In this document: positions 34,387-46,950 of the stretch, piece by piece
How positions within the stretch are numbered: position 1 is the first letter of the stretch
Layout: each line of letters opens with the position of its first letter
Assembly (NCBI GenBank): GCA_022592435.1
Contig: JABYQS010000105.1
Location: 1 to 64,000 of the forward strand
Source of the DNA: Cerioporus squamosus
Lineage: Eukaryota; Basidiomycota; Agaricomycetes; Polyporales; Polyporaceae
DNA: 64,000 nt
Direction of reading: 5' to 3'
The notes under the pieces: model-generated
Database searches by the model: none
Seen by the model: the letters and a program-made list of their open reading frames with translations, nothing else
What the model was told of the DNA's origin: nothing
Made by a program: the position numbers and the translations under genes

Positions 34387-35493
34387 TCACGCATCGCGCA
34401 CGAAGTTCGTCGCTGGTCCGCTTCTTTTCATGACTCCTAGATTGGCTACATCATGGAGAAAGTTCAGCTATGCATGCGCGCATGTAAGATGGTCGACAGC
34501 ACATACCTGATTTTCGTGTCCACCCTTTCAACTTGGACTTCATGGGGTTGCCCTTCAGATTGAGGCTATCACGCCTGAACTTCTCCGCCTGCCGAGGCCG
34601 AGAGAGGCCCTTGGCGACAACGGAAGAGGTGACGGCGTTCGCCTTGGGTAGCGTACGGATGGTACGAGAGCTGCGACGACTAATGTTAGTGCTTCCACTC
34701 TCCACTCGATACTTTGTGATTGGACTCACCCAAGGAGGATATCCTTCGAGGACTGTTTTCTTCGCTTGCGCTTCTGTTGCTTGGAAGGAGGGAGCGAGGG
34801 GCGGGAGGTATCATCGAAGACAATCTTCGAGCTTTTGGCAGGGGCGCGAGAGAGCGCAGATTTGAACAGGTGATCGGGCAGGTAGTTGCGTTTCGAGGAC
34901 GAGTGTTGCTTTGCTGGAAGGTCGACCTCGTCGTCGCCGTCGTCGCCCTCCTCGCTCCCAGACGCCATCTCGTCGTCCTCGTCTTCCTCTGCTTCTCCAT
35001 TCTCTTCGTCTTCTTCGTCCTCTGCGTCCGACACGTCCTCCCCGTCCCCGTCCTCACCCCCTTCCATCTCGACATCCTCCTCTTCAGAAAACCCTTCGAA
35101 CGCAGACGCCTCCTCCAGATCCTCCTCATCCTCTTCACCCGCTTCCATCATTGCGCGCGCCATCCTGGCCTCCAAATCTCTCCGACTAGGACCGCCGTCT
35201 TCGTCGCTGCCCGCATCCTCCTCCTCCTCGGAAGACGCGTCCCTTCCTGGCACTGACAGAGCGTCCACGGCATCTCTTGCCTTCCCCTTCCCCTTCGTAG
35301 AACGTTCCTTCAACGTGCGGTCTACGACACGGTTTTTCTCCTTCCTCTTCTGCTTTTCGGATGCGTGGAACTGTTGGACGGCCTCGCGTTCGCCCTTCGC
35401 AGCCTTCTTAGAGTTGACAAAAGACACAGATTCTGGAGCTTCGTCGTCGCTAGACTCTAATGCAGGTCGCAAGGGCTTCGTTCGTGTGGGCAT
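34387..35493 (-). CDS. Acidic nucleolar-type protein, possibly U3 snoRNP Utp16/Bud21-like
   Basis: Three exons, 34730-35493, 34507-34670 and 34387-34436, give 325 residues with intact phases. The N-terminal half has KKAAKGEREAVQQFHASEKQ followed by lysine-rich runs. A very acidic Glu/Asp/Ser block spans roughly residues 85-195. After it come NYLPDHLFKSAL, a basic KQQKRKRRKQSSKDILLG patch and the C-terminal RTIRTLPK...KGNPMKSKLKGWTRKS. Alternating acidic and basic blocks with KKX nuclear signals fit small-subunit processome proteins, and the ending resembles the fungal Utp16 family, but I assign this only tentatively. It would act in nucleolar 18S rRNA processing. The gene is convergent with the lactonase. 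Confidence 0.7.
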
Positions 35494-35830
35494 ATTGACA
35501 GGAATCTGATGGACGAGGACTGGGGTAGGTTGGAGAGGAAAACGCAGCGGCGAGAGAACAGCAAGCGTCTGTTTCTTGCGATAATGTGACGGAGTGACGT
35601 CACGTCACGGTCACTACATGCCGGCGGCGGGCGCGACTCCGAATCGACTCAGGTCGCCAACTTCAACGTCATATCCATCGTTCAGTTCGGCCTCATACAA
35701 ATATGAGACGATCAGTGAAAGCCAACCTGAGACGAATGAATATATATCTCGAGAGTTTAGCACCGCTAGACTCGTGCCAAACCTGGCACACCGCCGCCGA
35801 CTGGCCGCAGAGGACTCCACAGTATACCTA

Positions 35831-38253
35831 TTAGGTCCCTGACTGCGGTTCCATCTTGTGGACTTCCCAGTTCTGGTAGACTTCTAGGATGCTAAGATAA
35901 CTCGGGGGAAGGTTCGCAACCCACTGAGAGACGGGCCGCACGCAAGTCAACGACTACCACTGCCGCTGGATGCTAGCGACAAAGGCTTACCTTGAGTACG
36001 ACAGCTATTCAGCCCATCCCTATGTGTTCCAGTTTCAACATATCTTCCCAAGGCTTGCAGGCGACGCCTAAGATCTTCGGAATAACGGCCTTGTGACGAA
36101 GGACGACGAGCCAACGCTTCCTGCAGGCGCGCGACAAGATCGTGAGACGGGAGTTTCCCTCTCGAGCGCAAGCAAGATATCCAGTAAACGAAGGACCGCC
36201 GTCCTGAAACCATGAGCTTTGGGCCTCGGCTCCCACATCGAGCTCTCGAGGACGTGCATCAACGAGACGAGCGCACGATCGAGGTGATCTTGAGGTCGCG
36301 ATGCTGCCCGCGAGACATGTGCGGATGGAGCGCGATGCTTGCCACGACGTCTGAAAAGGTGCACGTCATGGTCGCTCGACGCTCGAGGGGTCCTTCTGAC
36401 ACCGACGTTTCCAGCGCATCTACCACTGCAGGAGAAGGTTAGTGAGCACTTCTGGAACTGAGACTGTTCGGCGCACCTTCCCGGACAGATACATCCAGAT
36501 AACACTCGTCCGCGAGACAGCCCCAAGTGCGTAGCGCGTCCATTGCGAGGTCGAGGAAGTCTCCGTCCAGTGCCACAACTCCCGCAACAATGCGCCCACA
36601 CCGTTCGCTGACAGCCGGCGACAAGGGATATTGTATGCGAAGTAGGAGCTCCTTCACGATGGGTTTGAGATCCTCGAGGACATAGAGCCTCACGGAGTCA
36701 TCGAGACAGCGTTCGATGACGTCCAAAGTGAGCTCTACTTGAGCCTCGTAGCGATGCCCCAGGGATCCATACCGACCCCACGATGGAAGATGCGGCTAGC
36801 GCGGATTTTTCGGTAGCACCGTACAGCACTCCAGGAGGGCAATGTCTTCACGCACGGTCGCACGCACTCCTCGAGGAACCCATTATCCAGGAGGACCGCG
36901 TGGCCACATTGAGGATGTTCTCATCCAGCGTGTTCTGTGCGAACGTCATATTGACACGTTCACGTCCGGCCCAACCCCGGAAAGAGCCCCAATCGCTGCA
37001 GACGACACCGTGTATGGCCTCGTAGAGTGCGGAGAACCAGACACCGCGACCGTGAAACAGCTTGAGAGCGAGCTTGAAAACCGGCCGAAGGAGGCGACCC
37101 ACAAAGTGTACCATGAGGAAGATCCCGAGTGCCTGCGGCGAGCGATAGGTGCAGTCGGGGGCGAAAGCGGGCATGATGATCGTCCCGACGATGAATACAA
37201 ACAGGGTTCCGACGAGGGCGGATGCGACTACGGCCACTATGGGATGCAGTGTCCAGAGGAGTACTATAAGGCCAGCGAAGAACAGCACAGCGGCAAGTTA
37301 CAAGAGGACCGGAAGGGTCGCGACGATAGTGCCAACCTGCCACTTTCGCAGCCCGTCATATCGGTATTGACGAACACGAGCCGCTTCGCGCGAAGTCCCG
37401 GATAGTCCCACATCGGCCTCATGGAGCCACTGCTTGACCATGATACCGATAGAGGCGGCGGAGAGGCTGCATATTAGACTCGACAACCAAATGATGTTAA
37501 TCCACACTGCAGATTTTGGGGCCTCGAAGGACGGCATCGTGGGCGCGAGAATTGAGGTAGAATTGAGAAAAGGAGGACTGAGTGAGAAACTCTTCAGCTG
37601 GTCGGAAATCTGTGCGAGGAGGGCCACAGAGGCGTCTGATGGAGATGCCTGAAGCAAGGTGTACGATTGCACGTTAAAGGCTGTGATCACCCCGGAGAAT
37701 AGACCGGCCTGCGGAGTCCAAGGTCAGGGATGCACATCGCGGGTGCTGTCAATCGTTCATTACTCACGTATACTAGCAACGTGTCAATTTCATCCTTCCA
37801 ACGTTTCGCCATCTCGTCGTTGTGGCCTTTGACTACTCTGGCGCACTCTGTCCAAGCCGCTGTAGCATCACGCGGCTCAGGCTCCGCACTTGGCGTAGCG
37901 GCGGACGTATCGATGCCTGTAGGGCATGATCAGGGGGCAATGACCCCAGCCGCTCGATATCCTAGTCACAGCTCAACACACTGACACGTAGACAGGTGTT
38001 CTAGGACTCACATCGTGAGCCTGAGTTCGGTTCAGGTTTCCCTGATCCAGCCCCGGACAACTTATTCCTAGATGCTGCGAGTCCTGTCGATGCAGTAAAA
38101 ATCATGTGAGGAAAGGATGCCTGTTGCAATTTAAGACTCACGTTCATACTTATGGATGTCTAGGCAGGGATTAACAGCCAGAAGAGAGCCAGGCTCCGAT
38201 GAGTGCGGCGCCGGCAGTTGGCAGATCCGATCCCACGCCGTCGGAGAGAACAT
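35831..38253 (-). pseudogene. DUF6535-domain membrane protein gene, multiply disrupted
   Basis: First exons: 38142-38253, 38012-38083, 37768-37916 and from 37708. They give the typical DUF6535 start: a W-rich N-terminal part, RWKDEIDTLLVY, then AGLFSGVITAFNVQSYTLL and a helix WINIIWLSSLICSLSAAS. The frame meets an in-frame TAA at 37298-37300 (CTC TTG TAA before LAAVLFFAGL), then needs single-base corrections near 36907, 36735, 36300 and 36160, and probably one more before the last exon (35831-35933, ending YLSILEVYQNWEVHK). The coding character is strong on both sides of every break. DUF6535 proteins are abundant, functionally unknown Agaricomycete membrane proteins. The number of lesions in about 2 kb is much higher than in its neighbours, so I treat it as a pseudogene. 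Confidence 0.75.
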
Positions 38254-38901
38254 GTCTACTGTCTGAGTTGAGAGATGCTGCAGAAGCAGCAGTACTAGTC
38301 TTACCAGGATTGTTTTGCGAGAGTTCGCATGATGTGTGGGTATCCAGACGCGACGGAGGTTGGTAGTAGTTCTGGACAATCCCTCAAAAGACCTTTGAAT
38401 AAGTGGCCTGGAACGACATAGGCGCCCGTCGCACTTATCGTTCATGCACGTTCATGAAGCCATGCTTTCGGAAGTGCACTGCTTGCAAGTTTTACCAGTC
38501 CACCCATGCCGGCCGATGTCCGACATAAACTAGGTATCTCACTCCCCCAAGGTGAGCACATCTACGGTACTGCGAAGAATGTAGATGCTCACGTGTGTTT
38601 CCCATGCCCAAACTAGGACTCGTTCGCTGGACAGCCTTGCCAGTGTGGTCCCGAAGCGCGAACCACTGTCGCCCGAGACACCGCCCAGCGGCGCCGGAGT
38701 CCTCGGCATCGTCTCTTCTAAACAGCCAAGCAGGACCACCGGACACTCGCCGACCGCTGTAGCGCCTGGCCCGTTGGCCGTGACGGCGGGAGTTATAAGC
38801 TTTGCCTGATCAACTGCCACCCCAGCTGCGCTTTCCAAATAGCGCACCTCACACTCTTCCCCCATCTCCCTCGCCAGTCCACCCCAAACTACTCAGTCAA
38901 G

Positions 38902-41234
38902 ATGATGTGGGATTTCAGCGGAGGCGCAAACAACGGGCAGGGTGCCCCTCCATACCACGCCCAGAATCAGGCGCCGCCGTGAGTCCTCTGCTTGCGGTAG
39001 TCCGCATTCTTCGCTTACGAACTCGTATAATAGGTATCCTTCTCCGTGAGTCACTCGCCCACGACTCCCGCTCCGGACTCTCATGTGTGCCCCGTATTTC
39101 TTCAGTCCCGCCGGCTTCGGTGTCGTACACTCAGGTCCTCCACCTCAGGCGCCTTTCATGCCGATTGGTGCCCCGACTACCGCCAATTCTTACAGTCCAT
39201 CGTGAGTGGCTTTTTGATGGTCTAAAGCTCCTGTATTGACTATGACACACGTAGTTATCTCGACGATACAGGGTGAGCGGGCACAATGACGGTGGATGAT
39301 CTCGCAAAATTGACCGAGTCACCGACAGGCCATGGATAGCGCCCGGGACACGCTCCGCTCCCGTACCTCGCGAGCCTGTAGCTGCGGGACGTGGGCGCGT
39401 GGTAGAGGTGCACTATACGACCCATCACAGCAGCAGTCATCGTCACTCGCACTCGCACTCGCATCCTCAACATGTTAGCCACAGCCATTCCCCGCGGCCC
39501 ACAGCGCATCACAGCAGCAGTCAACCAGCCAAGATCACGAGTTCGTCTGGTCGATGCGCAGAATTCAATATATGTCTCTAATTTTCTGGGAACCGCAGAG
39601 CCTTATCGCCCGCCACCTGAACCCATCCAACATCTGCAGCCTGCAGCATCCTCGAGCCATGATCATCCGCACTTCTTCCAGTACTCGAAGTGCACCGGGC
39701 GGAGGAGGGCACTGTGCGTGAGTACTCGCGGCGCTTCTCAGCGTTCATCTCGACCTTCTGACGCGATCGGAATGGCGCAGATTGGCATCAACTACAAGGG
39801 CCAGCCCAACGAACTGTACGGCTGCATCAACGACGCGCGAAACGTCGTAAAATTCCTGCGCCGGCACGGGTACAAGTCCGAAGACATCGTCCTACTCACG
39901 GACGACGCCACGGACCCGCGCTCACGCCCTACTCGGGCGAACATCCTTGATGCGATGCACTGGCTCGTCAAAGGCGCGCAGCCTCATGATTCGCTGTTCT
40001 TCCACTGTGCGTACACTTACACCCATGCTTCTCCCGATCAATGACTCATAGGCTCCGGGGTACGTAGACTCTGGACATGGTGGCCAAGTCAAAGACCGAG
40101 ATGGCGATGAGCGAGACGGATACGACGAAAGTCAGGCTTTTCCCAGCAAATAAATGTTGATTAGTACTCATCACGTCGTCTTTGCAGTCATCTTTCCACT
40201 TGACCACAAGCGTACGGGGTACATCGTAGATGACGTGAGTTCCGATAGTCCTGTTGTCTTCCTCTCCCGAGTGTCCTAACCATCTTCCCTGCAGTTGATG
40301 CACACCATCATGGTAAACTTAATCTCAAGTCGGTGAGAGTTGCGCTCATCCCTTCGCAGGTGAAGAAGTTACCTGTCGGCTGTCGTCTGACGGTGAGTCT
40401 AGGCTGATTCTCTTCCTGCTTTATCCTGTCTCTGACTTTGCGGTAGGCTCTGTTCGACGTATGTGACATACCTTGCACAACTACCGCTTTCGCTAACCCT
40501 TCGACGCCCAGTCTTGCCATTCCGGCTCTGTGTTAGGTAAGGTTCCCGATGCATCATACCATGTTTGCGGGACTCACACAACCTTGCAGATCTCCCTTAC
40601 TTGGTGCGTGTCATCTGCGCGGTGTGACGTGATTAGGAACGCTCTGGGACTGACGATCTGATGCGCCGCAGTACTCGTCTAACGGTCGAGTCAAGGGCAG
40701 CCAGGTGACGGCGAAGTGGCTTGACTACAAGTCTACTACGGCGGACGTGGTATGTCACACGCTCTCTGTCTCCGCGACATGCGCTCACCTAACTCGCTTC
40801 TGTGCTCATCCTGCAGATCTCGTGGAGCGGCTGCAAGGACTCGCAGACGAGCGCAGATACTTGGGAAGCCGGAACCGCGACCGGCGCCATGAGCTTCGTG
40901 AGTTTTTGCGTGTTCGCGCTGTTGAGTTGCTGGCTGACCAACACTGGTTGTCCAGGCGTTCATGTCCTCGCTTCGTGAGTTCTCTTCATCGCATCGCATG
41001 TGTTAGTCGGAAGCTTGATGTGCTGAACCATCCTCTCAGAACAAAACCCGAACGCGACGTATCAGGAGCTCCTACGCGCCATCCGAGTCATCCTCAAGAA
41101 GAAGTATAGCCAGAAGCCCCAGCTCACTAGCTCCCACCATATCGTGCGTGTTATGCTCTTCCGTGGCTGCCTCCCGATGCCGATGCTAATATGGACTCCT
41201 GCCTCAGGATACGAACCTGAAGTTCATCTTCTGA
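38902..41234 (+). CDS. mca1: Type I metacaspase
   Basis: Nineteen exons, phases all consistent: 38902-38978, 39034-39045, 39106-39201, 39255-39272, 39329-39549, 39599-39717, 39781-40006, 40068-40130, 40188-40234, 40295-40312, 40360-40392, 40447-40458, 40512-40536, 40590-40603, 40672-40749, 40817-40897, 40956-40974, 41040-41143 and 41208-41234, giving 429 residues. The N-terminal prodomain is Pro/Gly/Tyr-rich and then His/Ser-rich ([12 protein letters not shown]). The caspase-like p20 domain begins at ALCIGINYKG; catalytic His256 sits in HYSGHGGQ and Cys316 in DSCHSG. Metacaspases are Ca2+-dependent cysteine proteases that cut after Arg/Lys and act in stress, protein quality control and cell death. 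No lesion was found. Four to five exons are only 12-18 nt long. Confidence 0.93.
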
Positions 41235-42581
41235 ACTTTGTCTTGTCGGACTTTATGACGCCAGTTTCCTGTACATATGTAAGTGAAGCCCGGACAATTG
41301 TTGTTACCCACGTCGAACTACATATGTACTATGAACCGTATTCTGACCTGTAGCCCTGTATACTGTTCCGTATTGTAATTCCGCGCCCACTGCTCAACTA
41401 ATGCTGTAAACGTCTGGACCTTGTCTGACAAGTGTTCAACTTGAAATCCGCTCGAATCGTGGACTTGCCCAGTTCTGACGGAGAGACACGGCCCGAACTC
41501 CGGGGCGAAGAGCATGTCGAGCAACTGGAGTCCACCGTTTCACGCCCTGCTGTGGCTCTTTCCCGGGCCGGACGATGCTTAACCACCTCGAACATTAGTA
41601 GGAGGAGTCCGGGAGTCCGCCGGGCGCCTGGCGCGAGACTTGCCTCTCTCGCTCCTATGCTAGTCGTCCGCTTTCTGTGTCTTGTGTCGGACCTCTTGAA
41701 CCTGTATGTCGCCGAATGATGCTGCTGGATGCTCCGAGTCATGCATGTTGATGTAGACATGTTGCCAGGCTCTTGTCACTTGTCGCAGGCCAGGATCGAA
41801 GAACCAGCGCGCCAGCTCCAAGACCCGCTCACTTCATCCCCTCGTCGCCCTCCTTTTGCACGTTGCATCAACCTCCGTGTAGCCTCCGTCGGCGTTGCCT
41901 TCGATGAAAGAGCACACGGTCAAGCACGGCGAGGAGGATGCGGCTTCAAACCTCACTTTCTCGTAGCTCCTTCGACTTGTCCCCGTCGGCTTGTTTGGGA
42001 TCATCTTATATCGCTGTCCATCGCAAGCGTCGCGCAACATGAACAGAGGGTCAGATTACGTTCACACCGCGGGCCTACTGGGTGGGATGAACGATCGGTC
42101 GCTGGGAATTCCGCGCAAGCAGCCTCTCTATCGTAAGTCGTGTCTACTGTCTGTGTTTCGAGTTGTCCCGCGTCGCACCGTACCTTCTGCTTTGACCCGC
42201 CCCTCCATGGGCTCGGACAATATGTCAAACTCTCCCTCGTTCCGTGGCGGCTCATGCGCCACTTCGTGTCGGCTGTTTCGCACATCGAAGTGACTCCCGG
42301 TTTCCCTTGCGATTGGAGAGTGTTATAAGTTGCGGACAGTCTTCCCCGGCCGCTTCGTCAGGAGGGCTTCTGCCCGTTCAGGAACACCTGGCCTGCATTG
42401 CTCTCCAATTCATGTACCTTTGTAGCACTCTGCGATGGACGATGTCTTCTCGTCAAGCTCGACCGCTGTTGCGCGTAGACCTTTCTTCAGGTTGCCAAGG
42501 AACTCGCTAACTGAGCTCCTCCTTGTGAACGCAAGACAAACACTTACATAGCAACGCCACCGAGAACAAAAGGCACTGGAT
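41235..42581. other. Intergenic, no gene seen
   Basis: About 1.3 kb between metacaspase and F-box gene; no frame with coding character or splice-linked exons was found. Confidence 0.5.
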
Positions 42582-42764
42582 ATGGCGCCCGGGCCCCAGG
42601 GACCAACATCACTATATACACAAGGGAAGCAAGCAGCCCACCGGACGCACCACCATCCCCTCTCTTCTCATCTCCACCACCGAACCCGCTTACAACAACA
42701 ATACCCAAAGTGGGTCACTCTAGCTATAGCTGTGCTTCTGTCTATTGATCTACGTGTATCGCAG

Positions 42765-44937
42765 ATGCCACAGAAGTCGACTCGGATTGGGTTTTCGAAC
42801 TTGGCCCCGAGGGAGCGGAAGAAGACTTCGTGGACGTCAATAGGCTGGGCGTGCTACAGGTTCAACCGCGGTGTCTATCGAAACTCGACCTGTACAGAGG
42901 CCGCATAACAGCCCTCCGCGCTATTTACGACTTCGGTGAGCCACTCGACCGTCGGAATTCGCATATGAGATCAGTGCAACTCATCTCATCACTGCAGGGA
43001 TACTACGCAACAAGAAGGATGCTATTCCTCACCTAGAGGAAACCGGGCTGCAAGCGACTGACCTTCCAGGCCTCCCCGGAACTGCATTCGAGAAGATCCA
43101 GGAGTACAAGACTCGCATGCGCGGTCTGCGTGCCGTGTACAACTCCGCCGCTCCGGTAAACCGTATCCTCCCGGTCGAGCTTCTCATCGAGATTTTCTCG
43201 TACTTGCGTCCCGACTTCAACCGCCGTTGGGGCATGTCCATCCTGCACATCTGTCGCTTCTGGACGGACGTGATGTACAAGACTCCGCAGTTTTGGGCGA
43301 ACCTCCTGGCCACGCCTCAGGAGGTCACAGAGCTGTCTGGTCGGAAGCTCAATCGCTACCGGCTTGCACTACGACACTCAGGCGCAGTCCATCTGTCGCT
43401 GACATTTCTAGGCTTGCCTGTCGTGCTCGCCGAGCTCCTGCGCCCGCACGCGAACAGGATCGCGCACTTACATGTCGACATCGCCAGGAGCATCGACGGC
43501 CTGAACCTCCTGTTGGAAGCAGACATGCCCATTCTAGCCTGCCTGCGCATCAATCCATGGATCAACAATCCATGGTTTTCAGGGCGCCCGGGTCGACTTT
43601 CTGCGGACTATGTCCAGCTCCCGAAGACTCTGCCAGCACTCTACACCGTCAACGTCGCAGCTAGACATTTCGCCCTTGCCTCTTCCTCGCTGCGCCGTCT
43701 CGAGCTCACTTCCTGTTGGTGTGCGGGATGTCATGCCCGCGATTGCCGGTTCGACTCTATCCTCATTGCTCTATCGCAGTGCCCGTCGCTCGAAGGGCTC
43801 TTCCTCACAAAGTGCCTCCCCGAGGACGACTCGCACCCGGACCGCCTACAAGGGCGCTGTTCTCCGATGCTGCGCGCGACTTTGCCTCGTCTACGCTGTC
43901 TCACAATAGAGAGCAAGCGGCATTCCGTCGCGATCATCTTGCCCCGCCTCATAGTGCCGCCTACGACTTTGCTCGAGCTCAAAATCCCGGGGCGCTTCAA
44001 ACTGCCGAGCCCCATCGATATGCGGTCGTTCCCAGCAATCAACACTGCGGACCGTGTCAGCCTCGATCTGAACGATCCCGAGCGATCGCTTGCTGTGTTC
44101 TTGGAGACCTATGATGTTCACGACCGTCCAATGCTGAGCATCAAGGGCACCTCCAAGGATTACCGCTGGGCGGATAACGGGGATCGTGATCCGTCCAACC
44201 CATACGTCGTGCGTTACACCCAGGATGTTGCCGACATCTTCGCTGCTACCACCACCGTCACCTTTCTGTCCATCACGGGACGCCTCATGGAACGCCCGCG
44301 GCCTCCCCACAATCCTTGGGTTACTATCCTCGATACCTTCCCTTCCCTACAACAACTCGACATAGGCCAACCAGTCGACGATCTGCCGTTCATCTTGGAC
44401 ATCCTCAGCCGACCCGGGGAGGACGGCAGGCCCCGATGTCCGTCCCTCCACACCCTATATCTCCTCTGGTTGAGCGAGGGTATATGGCCTTGGATCGTGT
44501 ACCCCGAAGACGAGAAGTCGAGAAGCTCTCTTCTGGACTCCATGGGCCCTCCCAGGATATACTGGTACTATAAGGAAGATTGCGACAGGATTCGTGACCT
44601 GCGGGAGAGTTCTACGGCTCACGTCGAGACGGACGACAAACGCACCTGGTTCCCGTACGGCATCGCGGAGACGCAAAGGCTTGCGGAGGCGGTCAAGTCG
44701 TGCCTCTCCCGTCGGGAGGCGCTAGGAGCGGCACCCTTGAAGAGGCTACACATCGGCATCCTCCCGGCACGAGACATACTCAAGAAGAAGGCTGGTCCCC
44801 AGTCGCCCGAGGACCGCCGCCGCGACCAGGAGTATGTGGACCGGTATTACCCAGACGAGCCGGCGGACACACGATTGGCGAAGCTATTGGACGGACAGAA
44901 CGTCGAGCTCATTGATGTGTACCATCTTGAGGACTAG
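42765..44937 (+). CDS. F-box protein (start uncertain)
   Basis: Supported exons are 42765-42935 and 42998-44937, joined by a 62-nt intron, with a further 5' exon probably ending at 42709 before a 55-nt intron. The coding part seen is about 703 residues. A conserved-looking leader (DSDWVFELGPEGAEEDFVDV, KIQEYKTRMRGLRAVYNSAA) precedes the F-box VNRILPVELLIEIFSYLRPD with CRFWTDVMYKTPQFWANLL. The long remainder carries Leu-rich, LRR-like segments (LPRLRCLTI, PSLQQLDIG, PSLHTLYLLW). I could not find an in-phase ATG in the 5' exon: the ATG at 42582 is in the wrong phase, perhaps another missing base. The first in-frame ATG in the long exon is 43117, which would still keep the F-box. Role: probable SCF adaptor. 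Confidence 0.83.
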
Positions 44938-45089
44938 TGCTCGCCATCGTTTGGGTGCGCGCTCCTGTCTATCCGTTGTGATTCATCAACAAGCTGCCTA
45001 CTTTGTGGTCTGTCAACCCCATATGCCTATGCACCGGCCTGCTCGCAACCTCTTGGCTACTCATGTATCGTTGTCGCTGCGTCATCATG

Positions 45090-45530
45090 ATATCCGCAAT
45101 CGCCGAAGCAGCTAGATACAATCTGAACTTGGGTGATTGGAATCGATGCGGTGTGGTTGTGTCCCCGAACTACTCTCGCTTGCCGCCACAGATTCCGAAT
45201 GTGCGCCCGAAGAATGCGACACCGTCGAAGAGGAGAGCAGGACCATCTCAGGTTCAAAGCGATACTGACAGCAGTTCCTGGACGGCGCGGACGTCGTTCA
45301 ACCAGGGCTCTGGAGCTTTATGGAGGGGGGCAGACGACAGAATCACTAGCGCACGAATGTCCTTCGTGACCCCGTTGCTCCGAGACGGCAGGCTGAGCAA
45401 CGCTGAGGCGGACAACAACGGCGGGCACGTCCGATTGGACATGGGGGAACCAGTGTGTCAGTGAAGGCACTTCGAGGAATCCTTCATCGATTACTAGTAA
45501 CCGGTACGAAGGTCAATCAAAGGCGTTAGT
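45090..45530 (+). pseudogene. Degenerate fragment of a FunK1 kinase gene
   Basis: Two stretches resemble the intact FunK1 gene downstream. RCGVVVSPNYS (about 45145-45177) matches RCGVVLSPDYT of that gene, and the DNA at about 45402-45480 (gctgaggcggacaacaacgg through gtgtcagtgaaggcacttcg) is nearly identical to 48223-48291. Traces of the following catccttcat and gtaaccg(g)tacgaa also survive. The sequence between the two blocks is far shorter than in the gene, so an internal deletion has occurred. No full kinase frame remains. Confidence 0.65.
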
Positions 45531-46950
45531 ACTCGCTTAATTTCGGACGTCCTTGATGTTGGAAATGGGCAGGGACTTAAGTATGCTCCGAGGAACAGCT
45601 CGCGGCAGGTGGGCACAAAGATATGAGCGCCGATGGAAGACGATAAGTATGTGTCTTCGCACTGTCCGGGAGAAGCCTCTGAACCCTCTGCTTCGATGCT
45701 AGCCCTTATCTGATGTGTGATAGTTCGCGATGACTTTCGATATGGTTCTCCTAGAGTCAGGTCGCCACGATAGCGGCCTGACCGTGACGGAAACAGACGT
45801 TGTGAGTCCGACTTCTGGTGCACCATTGGTTACCTCTCGTGAACTCGACGCTAGTCTATCATTCCACAAGGTACCTCTCTGAACCGCTGGATGGACAGCA
45901 GCACTTGACAACCGGCTGGACATGTACATGTTCAAGACTCCTCTTTTGCGCCAACTACCCATCAGCCTTAGGAGTCCCGCCGGGGGACCCTAAACCCATT
46001 ATGGCAAGACCGCCCAATGCACGGCCGTAGGCTATGTAATTCACATCCTGATAACACTGTTCTTTTTCTTCATTCCTTATCGCGAAGCTGATTGATTTGA
46101 TCTTTCGGGTCGGACCTTTCTCCTCTGAAGGCGAGGCTGCCGAGGCAGTGCTTACGCAGAGTTCTTGTTGTCTTGAGAGAAGAAGGTCTCCCCAGAACAA
46201 TAGCGTGCCACGCCCTTGGTTGTCTGGACTTCGCGCTCATACCATCTATGTGTGAACGTTTGTCACCCAGAGGAGACCTGGTGGAGTTTGAACCTGGCCA
46301 ATTGAGCGGGGCCACTGGAGTCACGGTCTGGCACTACTACTAGGTAGTATGGCGACGCGAACGTGAACGCTCCCAGCTCGTGTCCCGCCACCGCTTCATA
46401 CATATCGAGCCTCAGAGCTCGTTCCAGCGACCTGGAGGCAGATCTTGCGACTGCACAGGAACTTCAGAAGCCAAGCCGTGCCAGGACTGCCGTCACTAAG
46501 TAAGTACTACCTACGAAGTTCATGACCGCGCGTCTCCGTGAGTCCGTGACGGGTGACGACACCGCCACCTCGCTTGCGGCACTGGCATGAGCTGGCGGCA
46601 CCTTGCGTTCTCTTCCACATACCATATCGATCTCGGACGATCCAACTCCTGCCGCAAGGGCGACGCGATAGGTAAGTATGCATATGAAGTGGAAGCGCGG
46701 ACGCTCAGGCTGATGTGCTCTACCTCATGGCAGGAGATACCCCGGCCGTTGTTCTCGTCCCCAGGCTCCGAGTCGCTTGTCACCCGCTCACCCGCAGCCT
46801 AGATTACCAGAAGTCCCACCCTGCTTGCTTTACATATCTAGGACAGAAACTCCGCCGTCACTGCCGTAGAAGACGCCCTTCCAGGTATAAAGGGCGCGTC
46901 CTACCAGCGATGGATTCATCATCCAGTCAGTTCTCTTCCTCTCTCCTGCC
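45531..46950. other. Intergenic, no gene seen
   Basis: Between the FunK1 fragment and the FunK1 gene. No coherent exon chain was identified; it should include the promoter of the kinase gene. Confidence 0.45.

Noticed and set aside
34886..35509. Serine-rich plus-strand frame of 207 codons
   Set aside because: Antisense of the Glu/Asp/Ser repeat region of the nucleolar-type gene; composition mirrors the acidic block.
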